Below, one piece after another: positions 11,520 through 23,290 of a stretch of 64,000 nucleotides of DNA. Each line of letters opens with the position of its first letter. The stretch's first letter is position 1. Location of the stretch: the NCBI RefSeq assembly GCF_017591425.1, contig NW_024466599.1, forward strand, positions 29,178,001 through 29,242,000, given 5' to 3'. The notes below the pieces were generated by a model. The model searched no databases. It had not been told where the DNA came from and was given only the letters and a program-made list of their open reading frames with translations. The position numbers and the translations under genes were made by a program. Source of the stretch: Ochotona curzoniae. Lineage: Eukaryota; Chordata; Mammalia; Lagomorpha; Ochotonidae.

Positions 11520-12300
11520 AAAGATAATATCCCTAAGTCTGTGCAATGTGTTTGCGCTTGTTGCACAGCACCAAGAAAGTCAATGCAACCCATAGCACTC
11601 CTTATAAGGAAATAAAGGCCAATGTATACAAGTTCGTCATGACATTCTGCCTCACAGTAGAGCTACAGTTTTTGGTTATAACCATGCCATTAAGTGCTGC
11701 TCTAACTGCATTTGATAAGACCTTGAATTACACTACAAACTTAAAAAAATGGACTTATGGAGGATATCTTTGATTTTCATTGTCTTAAAATATAATACAC
11801 CTTGCAGTTGTTACCAAAACTGAGAGTGAATTGAAATGGTTGATATCTGAGGAAGTGAAAAACCAGTAAAAATAATCCTGAATAACTCTTCAAATTTTAT
11901 ATGTCAAGCCATTTAGAAAGCATACTGATATGCAGAATTTCTTGGAAATTGTCTTAGAATATAATTTGGATGGCTGAGAGATATTTACACCTGATTAAAC
12001 TAATTCAGTCTTAGCTTCTGCTTCAATATTACAAAATACTACAGTCAAATATTTTGAATTGAATAGACTCTACCAGGTATTCTGGTTAATTCATGAATTT
12101 GAAATTTTACTTCTATTTAAGAATAACCATTGATTATGTAAAGTAAAATTAATGAGACAGTAACAGTTTTACAGATATTCCCTTGACTGCAGAAAGAAAA
12201 TTAGTTCATTTGCAGTATACTTGTATGAGGCTCATAGGTAAAGGTCTTTAGATCGAGATTAACCAATGTTAATACACTTCTCATAAGGATTTATGAATTT
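11520..12300. other. No gene recognised
   Basis: AT-rich sequence. A 75-codon frame (11546-11773) has no recognisable domain and is most likely chance. Confidence 0.45.
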
Positions 12301-12302
12301 AC

Positions 12303-12575
12303 TTGAAAAGATTTCCCAGAGAGAGAGGAAAAAATATATCTTTCATCTTCAAGTTTACTACTCTGATGGCCAGAACGTCCAGGGTTGGGCCAGGCTGAAG
12401 CCAGGAATTTCATCCAAGACCCCTAGGTGAGTGGCAGAGATCCAACTACTTTGACCATTTTCTTCTGCTTTTTCAGGCCATTTGCCAAGAGTCAGTTTGG
12501 AAGTGGAGCATCAAGGACATGAACCAGCACTCACGTGAAACCAATTTTAACGAACTACACCACAACAGCAATCTC
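12303..12575 (-). repeat. CSINE, antisense, old
   Basis: 'ttacta.ctctgatggccagaacgtccagggttgggccaggctgaagccaggaa', 'tttcaggccatttgccaag' and 'ggaagtggagcatcaaggacatgaaccagcactc' give the antisense CSINE order. Confidence 0.75.
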
Positions 12576-12579
12576 GGAA

Positions 12580-13405
12580 TTCATGAATTTTAAATTTGGT
12601 AGTTGTATGTCTACACTAAAAACATGACAGAGCAGAGACTGATTCCCCCTTTAAAGATTGCTTACTCTTAACAGGAACAAACATTTTTAACAATAATAAA
12701 ATTATTATTACATCTGTATATATTGATGTTATGTATCCAGAACCAAATACGCACCAAGATAATAAACTTTTCATACATTATTCCATTTAAATAATTATAA
12801 ATGGTTGGGTCAAGAAGGAGTTAAGTTTGAAAAGATCTCAGAAGGCAGAAGGATGTGCAGCAGAGTTCAATCTTTAAGCCATCTGTCCTAGCAGCCATAG
12901 AACGCCTGGGGATAGAGAAAATAAAGAACTCCTTTGGGGGATTCTCAAGCCTCCTACAAGCAAGGATAACCATGAGTCAAGTAGTTCTTGTCACAAGGTG
13001 AATTGGAACCCAGAGAACAACGAATATAATAAAATCCAGGTTGTCTAGGAAAAAAGAAGTTTTCCTACTCAAATGTGTATTAAAACTATCTTATTGTTAG
13101 ATGTAAAAGATATTTTGTAAATGACTTTTAAAAAATTGTTAAATCCATTCTACATCAATGTATAAGTATAGCTAATGAATGGCAACATTCCAGGAAGCTA
13201 CCTTAATATGCAACTGGGTAAATCTTTATTCCCCTAAGGATGAGGATATTCTTTTATATTTCTTTCTAAGTTCAAAAGTAATGTACTATATCCGCAAATA
13301 TGTTGCTTTCCACAACCATTATTGTTTTCTCTTTGATTAAATCAAGATAGACAGTGCTATCCTTGGAGCTGATCTTCCATCTTCTTTCAATTGCATATAC
13401 AAGTG
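12580..13405. other. No gene; possible old MIR-like piece
   Basis: 12725-12800 resembles the 'cactttacatacattatttcatttaat' part of old mammalian SINEs. The rest is unrecognised. Confidence 0.35.
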
Positions 13406-13414
13406 ATATTTATC

Positions 13415-13500
13415 TGATTTATAATATTCATCCAATAAACATTTCTTAAAGAACTGCGATGTGCCAGATATTCTACAGGATGCTGAGAAAACAGGTTTAT
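13415..13500 (+). repeat. Ancient mammalian repeat fragment (class uncertain)
   Basis: 'ccaataaacatttcttaaagaactgcgatgtgccagatattctacaggatgctgagaaaacag' follows the common 'aacaaatatttattgagcacctactatgtgccaggcactg...gctggggatacag' sequence. Confidence 0.5.
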
Positions 13501-13504
13501 TCAT

Positions 13505-14470
13505 CAGATCAGCATCAAAACAAGCCGCTTTAGCTCTTTTCTTATTTTCTGTGACCTTAGATGCACAAGTACATCAGAAAATCTGTCGTAAATGTAAAAG
13601 ATAGATAGGACAGATTTCATGGTAGTAAGTTTTTGCAAAAGCTCAAAACATGCAGGCATTTTGATAAGGGAAGTGTTTTTCTGCATGAAACGGCTTCAAA
13701 GCAAGATAAAGTCAACCCAGTTGTCCCTGAGGTTAGAAAGCAGTTGCCCAAACCAGCTGTGTCTATGAGAGAGTATATATTCTAACGTGTTTGTTTATTT
13801 CCAGGCAACTATATACATAGGATATTCTATGTTCAAGGCACCAAAGAAAATGCTAACAATTCATGGGTAAAGAATGGATCCACTTTCAAGGGGATATAGA
13901 CCACACTCATAAATATTATGATGAAAAAAACAAAATGGCAAATGTGTTAAGAAATTGAAATGTGCAGGACTTATTTGAGTATATATTAAAGATTTCAATT
14001 TGTTTTTACATAAATAATTATTTCTGGTTTACAGGTGACTATTTCACTTGCATATTCCCTTTACATCACTGCTCTTAAGTAATGGATAGTTAATTGAGAC
14101 AGAAATCAATATAGAGATAATAGAATATATTCAGTAGATCTGGAAGGAATGTGATGGTGAGTTTCATTCAGTATAATCTAACATGCAAGCAGCTGCTGAT
14201 GCAAGATAGCAAAAGGGACAGCCGGTACAATTAATACAGTGTCCCTTTAAAAAAATGTGGATCTAGCTAGCCTGTAAGCATATCATTGTAAGCACACACT
14301 GTAAGCATATCAGCCACTTATAACCTTTCAGTCCTAATATTCTTATCTATAAATCAGAGGAACCCTGCTTTGATTACAGATATCCAGGTAACTCTTTAGG
14401 ACCAATGTTTCAAACCCCATTAGCCAATTTTTCTACATGAATTAGGTGCACCACGAGGCTTCCTCTAAAA
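13505..14470. other. No gene recognised
   Basis: AT-rich sequence. The 14-base unit ctgtaagcatatca occurs twice near 14273-14312. The 60-codon frame on the - strand at 13504-13686 shows no family. Confidence 0.45.
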
Positions 14471-14477
14471 TATATTC

Positions 14478-14560
14478 CTGGACCCAGCACGGTAACCTAG
14501 CAGCTAAAGTCAACACCTTGAACCCGCAATAAAAATAAAAGAGAATAAAAAATAAAAATA
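14478..14560 (+). repeat. Head-only CSINE with A-rich tail
   Basis: Only the first ~45 bases of the SINE (ggacccagcacggtaacctagcagctaaag...caccttgaacccgc) are present, joined directly to an A-rich tail (aataaaaataaaa...). The body, including the B box, is missing. Confidence 0.75.
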
Positions 14561-14922
14561 CATATTAGTGTGTATTTAGTTTATTAACAAAGAGAGTGAA
14601 CTATTTAAATAAATAAATTTCCAAAGTGTTTGTTTTATTTTCTTGTCTGAAATACTGCTAGTGAACTTAAAGTACCACAGCTGTCACAGTGAACTAGGAA
14701 AAGAGGAAAGAGTGATCTCAGGTTTGGCTGACTGAATACTTGTCAGAAGCGGTGCCTTCAAAGCAAAACGAAGACAGCCGTAGGTAAGCCAGTGTGTGCC
14801 ACAAGGGGAAAAGAAGGAACACTGTGAACCTGCTTAGACTGCCACCCATCAACAATTCTGTTCTCTACTCCTTCAGTGTTTTATGAGTATTTACTCTGGG
14901 TTAAAGCCGCTAGGCAAAGGGC

Positions 14923-14944
14923 ATATATATATATATATATATAT
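14923..14944. repeat. (AT)n microsatellite
   Basis: A perfect AT dinucleotide run of about 22 bases next to the poly-T side of the following SINE. Confidence 0.9.
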
Positions 14945-15191
14945 TAAGATTTATTTATTTTTAATACAAAGTCATAAATGCAGAGGGGAAGAGAGACAGA
15001 AAGGAAGATCTTACATCTACTGATTCATTCCCCAAGCAGCCACAAAGGCTGGTGCTGAACCAATCCAAAGCCAGGAGCCCAGAGTCTCCCCCAGGTCTCC
15101 CACGCAGGTGCAGGATCTCAAGGCTTCGGGCCTTGGGATCCCGGCATGTACAAGGCAAGGACTTTAGCCACTAGGCTACTGTGCCGGGCCC
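14945..15191 (-). repeat. CSINE, antisense, fairly young
   Basis: Begins aagatttatttatttt and ends gccgggccc, with ccccaagcagccac, 'ccaggtctcccac' and 'gggatcccggcatg' in order. It is about 80 bases shorter than full length, through a deletion around the B box. Confidence 0.9.
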
Positions 15192-15194
15192 ACA

Positions 15195-15560
15195 CACTGA
15201 TTTTTTTTTAATGTGTTTTTCTAGCCATATGGTAAATGTACAAATGACCTGCAAATAATAGTCCTTCTACTTTGCCAAAAGCTATCATCTGCCTCAGTAA
15301 ATCACGATGTGATTAAAACCACAAAGCATTAGGCTCTGGGTAGTTCTGGGAATGTCTAGCTTGAATACACAACCACACAGGTGTGATACGAGAGTCCACC
15401 CTGAGTTTGACCTCGGAAGATCTGGTCACTGCCAGAGTAAAGATCCCAGGAGAGTAGTGATAACCAACACAGAAATGAAAGTGTAAATTCACAAGAGAAA
15501 CTCTGACGCATATAAATCTAAGGAGTAGAATTTTCTTTTTAATGTTGTGTTGTATTATTT
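15195..15560. other. No gene recognised
   Basis: Unique-looking sequence of average complexity. No repeat or coding signal is visible. Confidence 0.45.
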
Positions 15561-15564
15561 AGTG

Positions 15565-16005
15565 CTGTTTACTTGAAAATACATGGAGGTACAAGTTAAG
15601 AAGGAAAAATATTTATTTTGGCTCACAATGTTTTGATTCATAGTTCATTATGGGGTCACCCCACCGGTTCAGTCACATGGCAATGGCAGCAGAAACAGTC
15701 ATAAGAAGCATACTCTTCCTCTATGCTCTATCCAGTCTCTGCTTCTCACATCATCATGACTGGATCATGGAACGCCACCTTAGCAACCTAATCAAATGCA
15801 ATCAGTTCCAAAACCCCGTATTCAGATGCCATAATCTAATCGCTTCCACCCCTACACATCAACTATTAGTATTAATCCACTAATCATTAACCAAAGATTT
15901 GGGGCTTAAATGTCTGCATGAGTTTGGGGCGCCAAATTCTATTTGTAAGAATATGTCTACTGACCTATAGCTGAATTGGGATTTATTAGGGCAGTGCCAT
16001 CACCT
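15565..16005. mobile_element. Degenerate LTR-like repeat
   Basis: 'aaaatatttattttggctcacaatgttttgattcatagttcat' followed by 'gtcaccccaccggttcagtcacatggcaatggcagcag' and 'catcatgactggatc' resembles the antisense side of old mammalian LTRs (MaLR/ERVL-like). The class is tentative. The 77-codon frame at 15650-15883 lies inside it. Confidence 0.35.
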
Positions 16006-16380
16006 AGGGACTTCACAATAAATTCCAGGCCACTGCCATGCTTCCAGCTCTGAAAAATATCAGATGGCATTGCTCTCAACTCCAAGACCTCACTCAGAGC
16101 TACAGGCCATACCAGGGGAACACAAAATGGTTCTCTGGAAGGAAAGCTGGATTTTAAAATAGTTCAGATTTCATGCTTGGCTAACAAGCTAGGAAGAATC
16201 GTCATACTGTTTCATGATGCTAGGGGCAAATTAATTTTACCACCTTGTTATGATGTCTGGCTAGATTAGGATCCTAACAGTACTAGTGGAGCATTGCATT
16301 TTTTTTTTCACATATACAGAAATTATCAGTGACTTCAGTGTTTTGGAATGAGCTTTTCATGGTATAACATGGTACAAGGT
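16006..16380. other. No gene recognised
   Basis: Moderately complex sequence with no identified family. Confidence 0.4.
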
Positions 16381-16384
16381 AAGC

Positions 16385-16645
16385 AGCTCCAGTCTGAAAT
16401 CCAAAATGCTCCAAAATTAATAACTTTTTGAGTACTAACATGACTCTACAAATGGAAGACTCTACGTTTCAATGTGACAGGCACATGACAATAATAGACA
16501 AAATTATCTTCAGGCTATATTATCATTATATAAAATGCAAATGAATTTTAGGCCTAGATACATTCCTTTATAACTCATTATATCAAAACATAGTCTAAAA
16601 TCCAAATCATCTGGTTGCTTGCATTTAGGATAATATTCAATCTAT
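16385..16645. mobile_element. Old DNA-transposon MITE, partly palindromic
   Basis: 'gtctgaaatccaaaatgctccaaaattaa..aactttttgag' at the left and 'agtctaaaatccaaatcatctggttgcttgcatttaggataatattcaat' at the right are typical of an old mammalian MITE with long inverted ends. I think it is Tc1/mariner-like, but the subfamily is not certain. Confidence 0.45.
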
Positions 16646-16849
16646 AGCTATACCTTCAGTAAGCAAAATCTATGCCTTGTGCTAAAGCAAAGAAACATAT
16701 GTTTTAGTGCTGAGGAAAAATTATTGGTTGGATTTAACTAAGAACACTATGCCTTCCTTTATCTGCTCTTTATGTAAATAATTTCTATCCTAACCTCCCA
16801 TGAGATGCAGCCACAAAGTGCTCCCACTTTTCTGCCCCACTGAGAGGTT

Positions 16850-17000
16850 CATTCATCTATAAATTCCAAAATACTAACTAGGTGGCATGGGAGATATAGC
16901 AGGAAGTAAAACAGAAACCTATTTTCATGTAACTTACATACTAGAGAAACAGAAAATAAACAAGTAAGTAAAATAAATGATCATCAGAAAGTAGAGAGAA
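16850..17000 (+). repeat. Ancient mammalian repeat fragment
   Basis: 'atgggagatatagcaggaagtaaaacagaaacc...tgtaacttacatactagagaaacagaaaataaacaagtaagtaaaataaatgat' follows the same old repeat as 13415-13500, continuing further 3'. Confidence 0.5.
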
Positions 17001-17373
17001 CAGAAAAGCAATTGGGAGGTTTTTAGAGCTACTTTTGAGCCAAAATTAGGATAAGGCCTTTCTTCTTTCAAAAACCCCATCATTCTTCATATTCCACCTG
17101 TGTGCTGACCACCTGCTGAGCGAGTTTAAATGAACTTAATACACAGAGCAAGAGCTTATTGGAAGTCAAAAAGAACCAAGGTTAATTATCAAACTGGCAA
17201 ATATTCCTGAACCCAAGCAAGGGATTTCATCACCCACACAGTACAGCAGTTCCATAATGACTAGAAAAAACATAAAAGATGATCAAATATCTGATCTTAA
17301 ATTTTGACTCAACCATTAAAGATTTATGTCTTCTTAAAAACATTGTATGGCTAGTTGGGTAATATGGCAGCAA
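17001..17373. other. No gene; 5' flank of the SARNP pseudogene
   Basis: AT-rich sequence with nothing recognised. I see no clear target-site duplication partner for the pseudogene. Confidence 0.4.
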
Positions 17374-18216
17374 TATGGCAGCACATAGTGGAGCTCCATA
17401 AGCTGAAGCTTGCTGAGCTAAAACACAAATGTCTTACTTGTGGTTTGGAGACGAAAGGAATAAAACAAGACCTTATTATCTTGAAGTGCATGGGAAGAGG
17501 AGGCAAATGAAGATGTACTGCGAAATGAAACAGAGGAAGAAGAAGCAAAGCCCATAGAATTGTCTGTGAAAGAGGGAGAACCCCCTGAAAAACAGCATTG
17601 ACGTGACAGCAGAAAAGAAAGTGATAAAAACTACATCTGAGCTACCACAGACTGAGAGAATGCAGAATATACCTGTAAACTTTGGAGACTAAGAAAGCTG
17701 CTCCTGCATCTGGGTTTGGGATTTCTTTAATTTCTAAGAAAAGATCTGACATCTGACACCAAGCTTTTGGTTCTGGATGAGCTAAAGGATAGTGCTCAAA
17801 GATTTGATTTGAATGTCTCCTCAATCTCCAGAATTTCTGAAGATGTCAATAAGCTAAAAAAAAAGAGGAAGGAGCAATTTGGGATTGTCACAAATTCAGC
17901 TAGAACTGGGAAAAAACAAAGGTTGCAGAGGCAAAAATGAGGAAAAGAGCAGAGCACTTTGACATTGCCTTATAAGAATTCTTGATATGTTTTGTTATCC
18001 AGTGGTTTCATTCCTCTGATTCTTCATGATCTCTCTCTCTCTCTCAAATGCAAAGTCACATGCTTATATCCTACCTCACTACGAGGAAGCACATGTGAAC
18101 TTCAACAGCAGTTTGATGTATTGTTGTTCCAACTTTGATTGTTGTGTTCCTGTTTTTCTAAAGTATTTTGTTTATCAAAAATCATAACTGAGAAAAAACT
18201 TGTATGAAAAAGAAAA
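17374..18216 (+). pseudogene. SARNP: Processed pseudogene of SARNP (SAP domain-containing ribonucleoprotein, CIP29)
   Basis: The parent gene encodes a roughly 210-residue nuclear SAP-domain protein linked to the TREX mRNA-export complex. Here a continuous intronless copy can be followed. The N-terminal SAP-domain part reads VELHKLKLAEL from about 17388, then the ETKGIKQDL segment, then an acidic E-rich stretch (about 17490-17580). Next come the PQTERMQ segment, a damaged SKKAARA/FGI segment, the LKKRKE.FGIVT segment and a final EAK.RKRAEHF end with a stop at 17973-17975. About 240 bases of 3' UTR follow, ending in an A-rich stretch near 18205-18216. Disruptions: a 2-base loss after the start, small deletions near the end of the SAP domain and in the ERF repeat, several frameshifts, and in-frame stops. 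It cannot encode SARNP. The parent was recognised from memory of its protein. No introns and an A-rich end mean retrotransposition by L1 machinery. Confidence 0.9.
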
Positions 18217-18389
18217 TCTCAATTTGCTCCACATGCCTCCACATACAAAGCATTTGTTCCACATGCCTTCCCCATGCCTTGAATCTCCCACCCTAAGCAG
18301 ATGAGTATGCATTCTTGTTAATTATGTAAACAATGTCAAAAATTTAAAAAGACACATTGCATGAACATTTTCTTCCCGTGGGATTTTTT

Positions 18390-18715
18390 AATAAGAAAGA
18401 TTTATTGGTTTATTTGAAAAAAAGAGTCACAGAAAGGGGAAATAGGGAGGAGAGAGGAAAAGAGGTGAAAGGTGAGCGTTATCTTCCAATTCCTCATTAA
18501 TGCCGAAATGATTACAACAGTCAGGGCTGGACCAAGCTAAAGTTAGGAGACTTCATCCAAATCTCCCATATGGGTTACAGGAGTCCAAAGCTGGTGCTTT
18601 CTCAGGCCATCAGAAGGGAGCTGGATCACAAGAGGAGCACCTGGAACTCTAACAGCCACTTGTGTGAGATGCTGGTATCCTAGGTAGCAGATTAATACAC
18701 TGGCACCACAAAATG
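18390..18715 (-). repeat. CSINE, antisense, old, full length
   Basis: Starts aagaaagatttattggtttattt and passes 'gattacaacagtcagggctggaccaagct', 'aatctcccatatgggt' and 'tctcaggccatcag'. It ends with the decayed A-box side 'ctaggtagcagattaatacactgg'. Confidence 0.75.
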
Positions 18716-19070
18716 AGTGATTTTTTTTAATTTGTGCTTTGGATACAATAATTTATTCAAAGCTTATGAAAGCTTCAATACAATAAGAAATGTAAAGCTA
18801 CCAGAATCCGGTGGATGCCTGATGATTTGTGATGTGTTCACTTTGCTTCTAGCCTCTGAAGGGAGACTGGCCAAGGCCAAAGTTAGACTATAAAAAATAG
18901 ATCAAAACTATAGAGGTCAACAGTAAACTCAATTAATTATAGCTAGTTACCTTAAGCTACCATTTTGGTTCCTTGCACCCCATTTCCAAATGCCTCCTTT
19001 GAGTTCAGTCTACTCTATACTTCTGATTCACCCTCTTATTAATGCAACATGTCTAACAACTTTAGTTCCT
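18716..19070. other. No gene recognised
   Basis: Unique-looking sequence. Nothing supported. Confidence 0.4.
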
Positions 19071-19073
19071 GCC

Positions 19074-19235
19074 TCCCATTGGTTCCTGGCTTCAACCTGG
19101 ATCAGACTCAGCTGTTGCATCATCTGAGGAATAATCAGCAGATGCAAGATCTCTTTCACTTGCTTTCTTTCTTTGTGTCTCATTCTCTCTGTGTCACTCT
19201 GCTTTTAATTATGAAAATAAATCTTTGTTTAAAAT
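19074..19235 (+). repeat. CSINE 3' half, sense
   Basis: 'tggttcctggcttcaacctggatcagactcagctgttgc', '..agcagatgcaagatctctttc' and a pyrimidine-rich end with aaaataaatcttt. The 5' half is absent. The 73-codon frame at 19049-19270 overlaps it. Confidence 0.7.
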
Positions 19236-19239
19236 CAGC

Positions 19240-20280
19240 TTCATTAAATGCAAAGGCATTAGAAATATGAATTTGCCCATATATTTCTGAATAATGGAAA
19301 ATAAGGCATGTAATTTGGAATTATATTATCTCTGCTTCCTTGGGATACAAACAAAACTATAAGAGGATTATGCTGTCAAAAACTAACTAAATTATTTGTC
19401 ACCTGTTTGCAGGCTCTGTGTTGTGCTTGGAAGCTCCAAGCTAAGTGAATCAGCACTATACCCCAGACTTGCTGTTCTCAGAGATGCATGGAAACTTCTG
19501 GACATCTCACTCTCATAGTGATAGAGGAACATTAGTAGGAGAAAGCTGTCAAAGAACAGCAATAGTTTAACTTATCAACAACTGCTAGTTTCCATACAAA
19601 CTGTTGTCCAGATGATAAATCTAGAATTCATCACCCTGTATATAAGGCAATACCACCCACTGGCAGCAAGTCCATCTTTGTATTAGAGCTAATAAGGGTA
19701 ACTATTCCCTGAGATATTCTTCTGCTCTTACTAAACGCTGCTTTATGACTGAGAGCGTACATGTGAAAGCTATCTGACCTATGTTGGAGGAACCAAGTCA
19801 GTTGGACTACACATAGGTTGAATTATGTGATCTCATCCACATAAGAACCAAGTTTTTAGGAAATGAGCTAACCATGCACAGATTAAGTGGCAAGAAAAAA
19901 AGGGTATTCTTTGGTCTGGAGGAGAAACTTGACCGTCAGCTAAACAATTCTTTTCTTTTAGGTGTCTACTGATGACATTAAGGGTTTCTGGGAACATAAT
20001 ACAGTAATGCTTTTTGTTTTTTTGTTTTTTGGAAAAGAGCTAACTTTTTAGTAGGTTACCCAAAACAACTCATTGCTCTAGTATATTGGAAGTGGCTGCT
20101 CTTGGAGAGTGTCATTAACATAGTTGATCTTATTTTCTACTAAACAATCTGCTTCTATAAGAAAGGTTTTATACTTTGCTCATTTAGAATTATGCCCCGG
20201 GAGTGATTTATAGGTAAGGAAGTTTCTATGTCTGTGTTGTTATATAAGCATGTGTTTCTATCCCTACTGGGCACATACTG
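19240..20280. other. No gene recognised
   Basis: Mixed sequence with a T-rich tract near 20008-20030. No family or coding signal identified. Confidence 0.45.
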
Positions 20281-20284
20281 TGTT

Positions 20285-20600
20285 AGCCAGAATTTTGTTA
20301 GAGAAGAAGAAAACCTGACTGATTTAAAATAAGTAATTTATTATGAGGATTAGGCTTTTGTGTAACTGTGGAAACTAGTGAAGAAATCTTAAGAAAAAGA
20401 TGGCCTTCCTACTAGGTACTAAGTTTCGAGCAGTCTCTCTGGCAGATGTGAAACAAATCTATATGTGAAAGTATATGCAGCTGGGACTCATATCATCCAC
20501 AAATTAGCTTAACAATGCAGGTGAACCAGAGGTGAGGCTCACATCCTTCAACTCAGAGCTACACACAAATCACACAGAATCTGAAGCAGGAATCTCATTA
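20285..20600. mobile_element. Old LTR-like or other interspersed repeat (tentative)
   Basis: 'ccagaattttgttagagaagaagaaaacc...aaaataagtaatttattatgaggattaggctt' resembles the common mammalian 'tctccagagaaacagaacc...gatttattataaggaattggctc' sequence. Strongly diverged. Confidence 0.35.
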
Positions 20601-20604
20601 TCTC

Positions 20605-21640
20605 CAAAGAGCAGAATGGCACTTCTTTGGGAGTTGCAAGGATCCCCTAAGAGTCCTTACTGGAGTCTAGACTGCTAACATAGCAGTATGATTGTATGGT
20701 CTGGATCAAAAAAAAAAATTATTGTAAAACCTAAGAGTCACTAGATTTTTTAAAGTTACTGATCACTGAGTTTACACAAATAAGTAGTTGAAAGCAATAC
20801 ATAAATCCATATCTAGGCAAGTAAGATACAGCAGAGCTACCCTTTAGAATGCTTTCTGAAAGAAATCAATAGACACTCTGCAATCTGAATAACTCTTATA
20901 AAAGCTGATAGTGAAAAATATAACATGTTATACTCAAACCAATGTTGTAGGAAAAATACTTCTCTGAGCTCTAGCAAATTCTTTCTTTTTACACAAAAGA
21001 ATTTGTAAAGTTTTCTAGTTTCGTGATTATTGGGCATTCATGTAACAGATACTCCAATCGGATTCCAAAACAAGCATGTTGGAAAATAAAATACATAATT
21101 TTCATCACTATAAAGAAAAGAGAAATTAGATAAGGTAACACACAGGTAGAGAATATCAGTGTTATATAGTAAGAATATAATTTTAACTTACTGCAGCTTA
21201 AAATTCAAAAATCTTGACACAAAACCAAGAAAAAATAACATCTAGAAAAAAGGAAATAGAGCAGAAAGGAAGAGTAAGAGTCATGGGGAAAATTCTTTCC
21301 ATCATTCCCTTAAGACAGAAGATGCTCTTTTATTAAATAGATCTGTAGGATAACATTTCCCTTATGAGATATCTACATTCTATGACTGAGTACAATCACA
21401 AAGGATGTTCTACTCTGGCACTGTTAACTGTTCTAAAACTCTTCGTTGTTTTTGAATATTTGATAATGGCAAAGGTGAATAATTGGGTGACACTTTATAT
21501 TTATGATATTTATCATTTGAATGTTATTGTATTATCCGTCATTAATTAGATCTTACTCATCTAGTCAATCATCAAATGTTTGTTGAATGACTACCACATA
21601 TAAACTATTCTATGAGATCCAATGTTATATATTTTTAAAT
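20605..21640. other. No gene recognised
   Basis: AT-rich sequence. Frames of 60-66 codons on either strand show no domains. Confidence 0.45.
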
Positions 21641-21642
21641 GA

Positions 21643-21961
21643 TTTGGCATTGTAATATGATGGGTAAAGCCATCTCCTTCAATTCTGGCATCCCACAAGA
21701 GTGCCCAGTTTGTGTTCTGGCTGCTCCACTTCAGATCCATCTCCCTAACAACGGCCTTGGAAAGACAGTGGGAGATTTCTATGTGTTTGGAGACCTGCCA
21801 CACCCCTGTGGAAGAGCTGGATAAAGCTCCAGGTGCCTGGCTTTGACCTAGCCCAGCCCGGACCATTACAGCCATCCAGGGTTGAATCTCACATTTGAAG
21901 ATCTCTCTCATTCTCTCCCTCTCTTTCTCTCTCATCTGTTACTCTGATTTTCAAAAATGAA
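21643..21961 (+). repeat. CSINE, sense, old
   Basis: 'attctggcatcccacaagagtgcccagtttgtgttctggctgctccacttc', 'agctccaggtgcctggctttgacctagcccagcccgg' and a TCTC-rich 3' end. The frames here (up to 114 codons on the - strand) are SINE readings. Confidence 0.8.
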
Positions 21962-22140
21962 ACTGTTACCTACATCAGGACACACTTAAATAGCAGAACG
22001 ATGGACTTAGGACTGTTTATGAAGGATTATACTATTGTAATAATATAGGGCAAATCAATGGCGGGGAGAGGTCTTGCAGAAGGGAGAAGAGAGATCCCAG
22101 AAACTATGCAACTGTATCATAAAATAATAAAATAAAGTAA
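21962..22140 (+). mobile_element. LINE-1 3' terminus placed in the tail of the preceding CSINE
   Basis: 'tcaggacacacttaaatagcagaacgatggacttagg...tttatgaaggattatactattgtaataatatagg' matches 58131-58300 closely and ends 'actgtatcataaaataataaaataaag'. A 5'-truncated L1 of about 180 bases. Confidence 0.8.
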
Positions 22141-22144
22141 TGGC

Positions 22145-23290
22145 TTAGTACTAGTGGGGTATGGGCTAATATTTTCCTAGAAATATGCCTACCAGCAGCT
22201 CTCACCAGCGATCATGAGAACCAGATCTGGGGCAGGCATAGCTGGACAAGGTAGCAGCACCCACTAGAATATGTGTGGACAGGATAGAGGGGTTGGTCAG
22301 GTTAACTGAAGCTTCAGCACCCATGGTATGAGAACTAGATGGCATACAGGATGGACCGGACTAGAGAATTGGACAGGACCTGGGCGTGGGGGTGGGGATT
22401 CTAAAGAGAAATTATGAGGATTCATTCCAACTAAGCTGTAGTGCCAACTGCTATATATTAAGGCCAAATATGTGGTGGCAGGGAAAGGCTGGACTGTGGC
22501 ATCTGCTGGTTATCACATGAGATAAGGATGAGAACATAACTGACTAGGTGATTACATTTACCAGTGTGTGTATAGACCAAGCCTGGTGACGGACTGAGTT
22601 GGGCTCCGCACTGGCTGGCATACACAGCAGTCAGGTTTGAGGTTACTTTAGGCAAGGTTTCTCAAGGGACACCCCCACCCCCACCCCAGCTGGATCACTG
22701 GACTCAAAATTCTTGCCACAGGGAAAATCACAGGATTTATGGTTTGACCTTGGAATATGTAGCAAGACTGGGCCCCCTTAGTTACTGATGCATGTGCAGT
22801 AAATAGTGTGCCCAAATGTATGTGAGGGACATTATAGCCAACTCATTAAGGCCTGCAGAGGATAAGTATCATATCAGAGGATGGATAACTCTCCTGGATA
22901 AGCTTTCACAGTAAATATCTGGGTGAATGTATTCACTAAGGTGGACTATGTCACCCAATGGACCTTGGAAAAACTTCCTCAGTCTAGAAACAATGAAACC
23001 AACAGCATTTCCAAACTATTAAAACCATTTAAGCAGTACTCTTAGACAACATTGCGAATCCTAGGATGACATCAAGTGGCCGTCCCTTATCCCCAAATAC
23101 GAGTGTAGCTTGGCTTTCTATCCCCTTTTTCCTCCCTCCCCAGATACAAATAAAGGAAGAAAAATACAAATCGTAAGCATAGGTCTCATCCATTTTCCCC
23201 CATGCCTCCACCCTCCCGACTCTAATCAGTGCTCCACATGAGCACAAATCCTTCTCAGCTATGCAAACATCAAAAATAAAATAATTTTAA
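22145..23290 (+). mobile_element. Copy of an unclassified GC-richer poly(A)-ended repeat
   Basis: Begins near 'gggctaatattttcctagaaatatgcc' and carries several loosely repeated units with 'cagcacccac/atgg...gagaac' and 'ggac(t)gg..tgg'. The 3' part 'gtggactatgtcacccaatgg...ccaaactattaaaaccatttaagcag' aligns with 61790-61880. It ends in an A-rich tail (aaaaataaaataattttaaaa). No coding frame of note. Probably a lagomorph-specific retroelement, possibly an L1-derived UTR or a non-autonomous element. I do not recognise it by name. Confidence 0.5.

Noticed and set aside
14273..14312. Functional direct repeat ctgtaagcatatca
   Set aside because: Short duplication with no other structure; most likely replication slippage.
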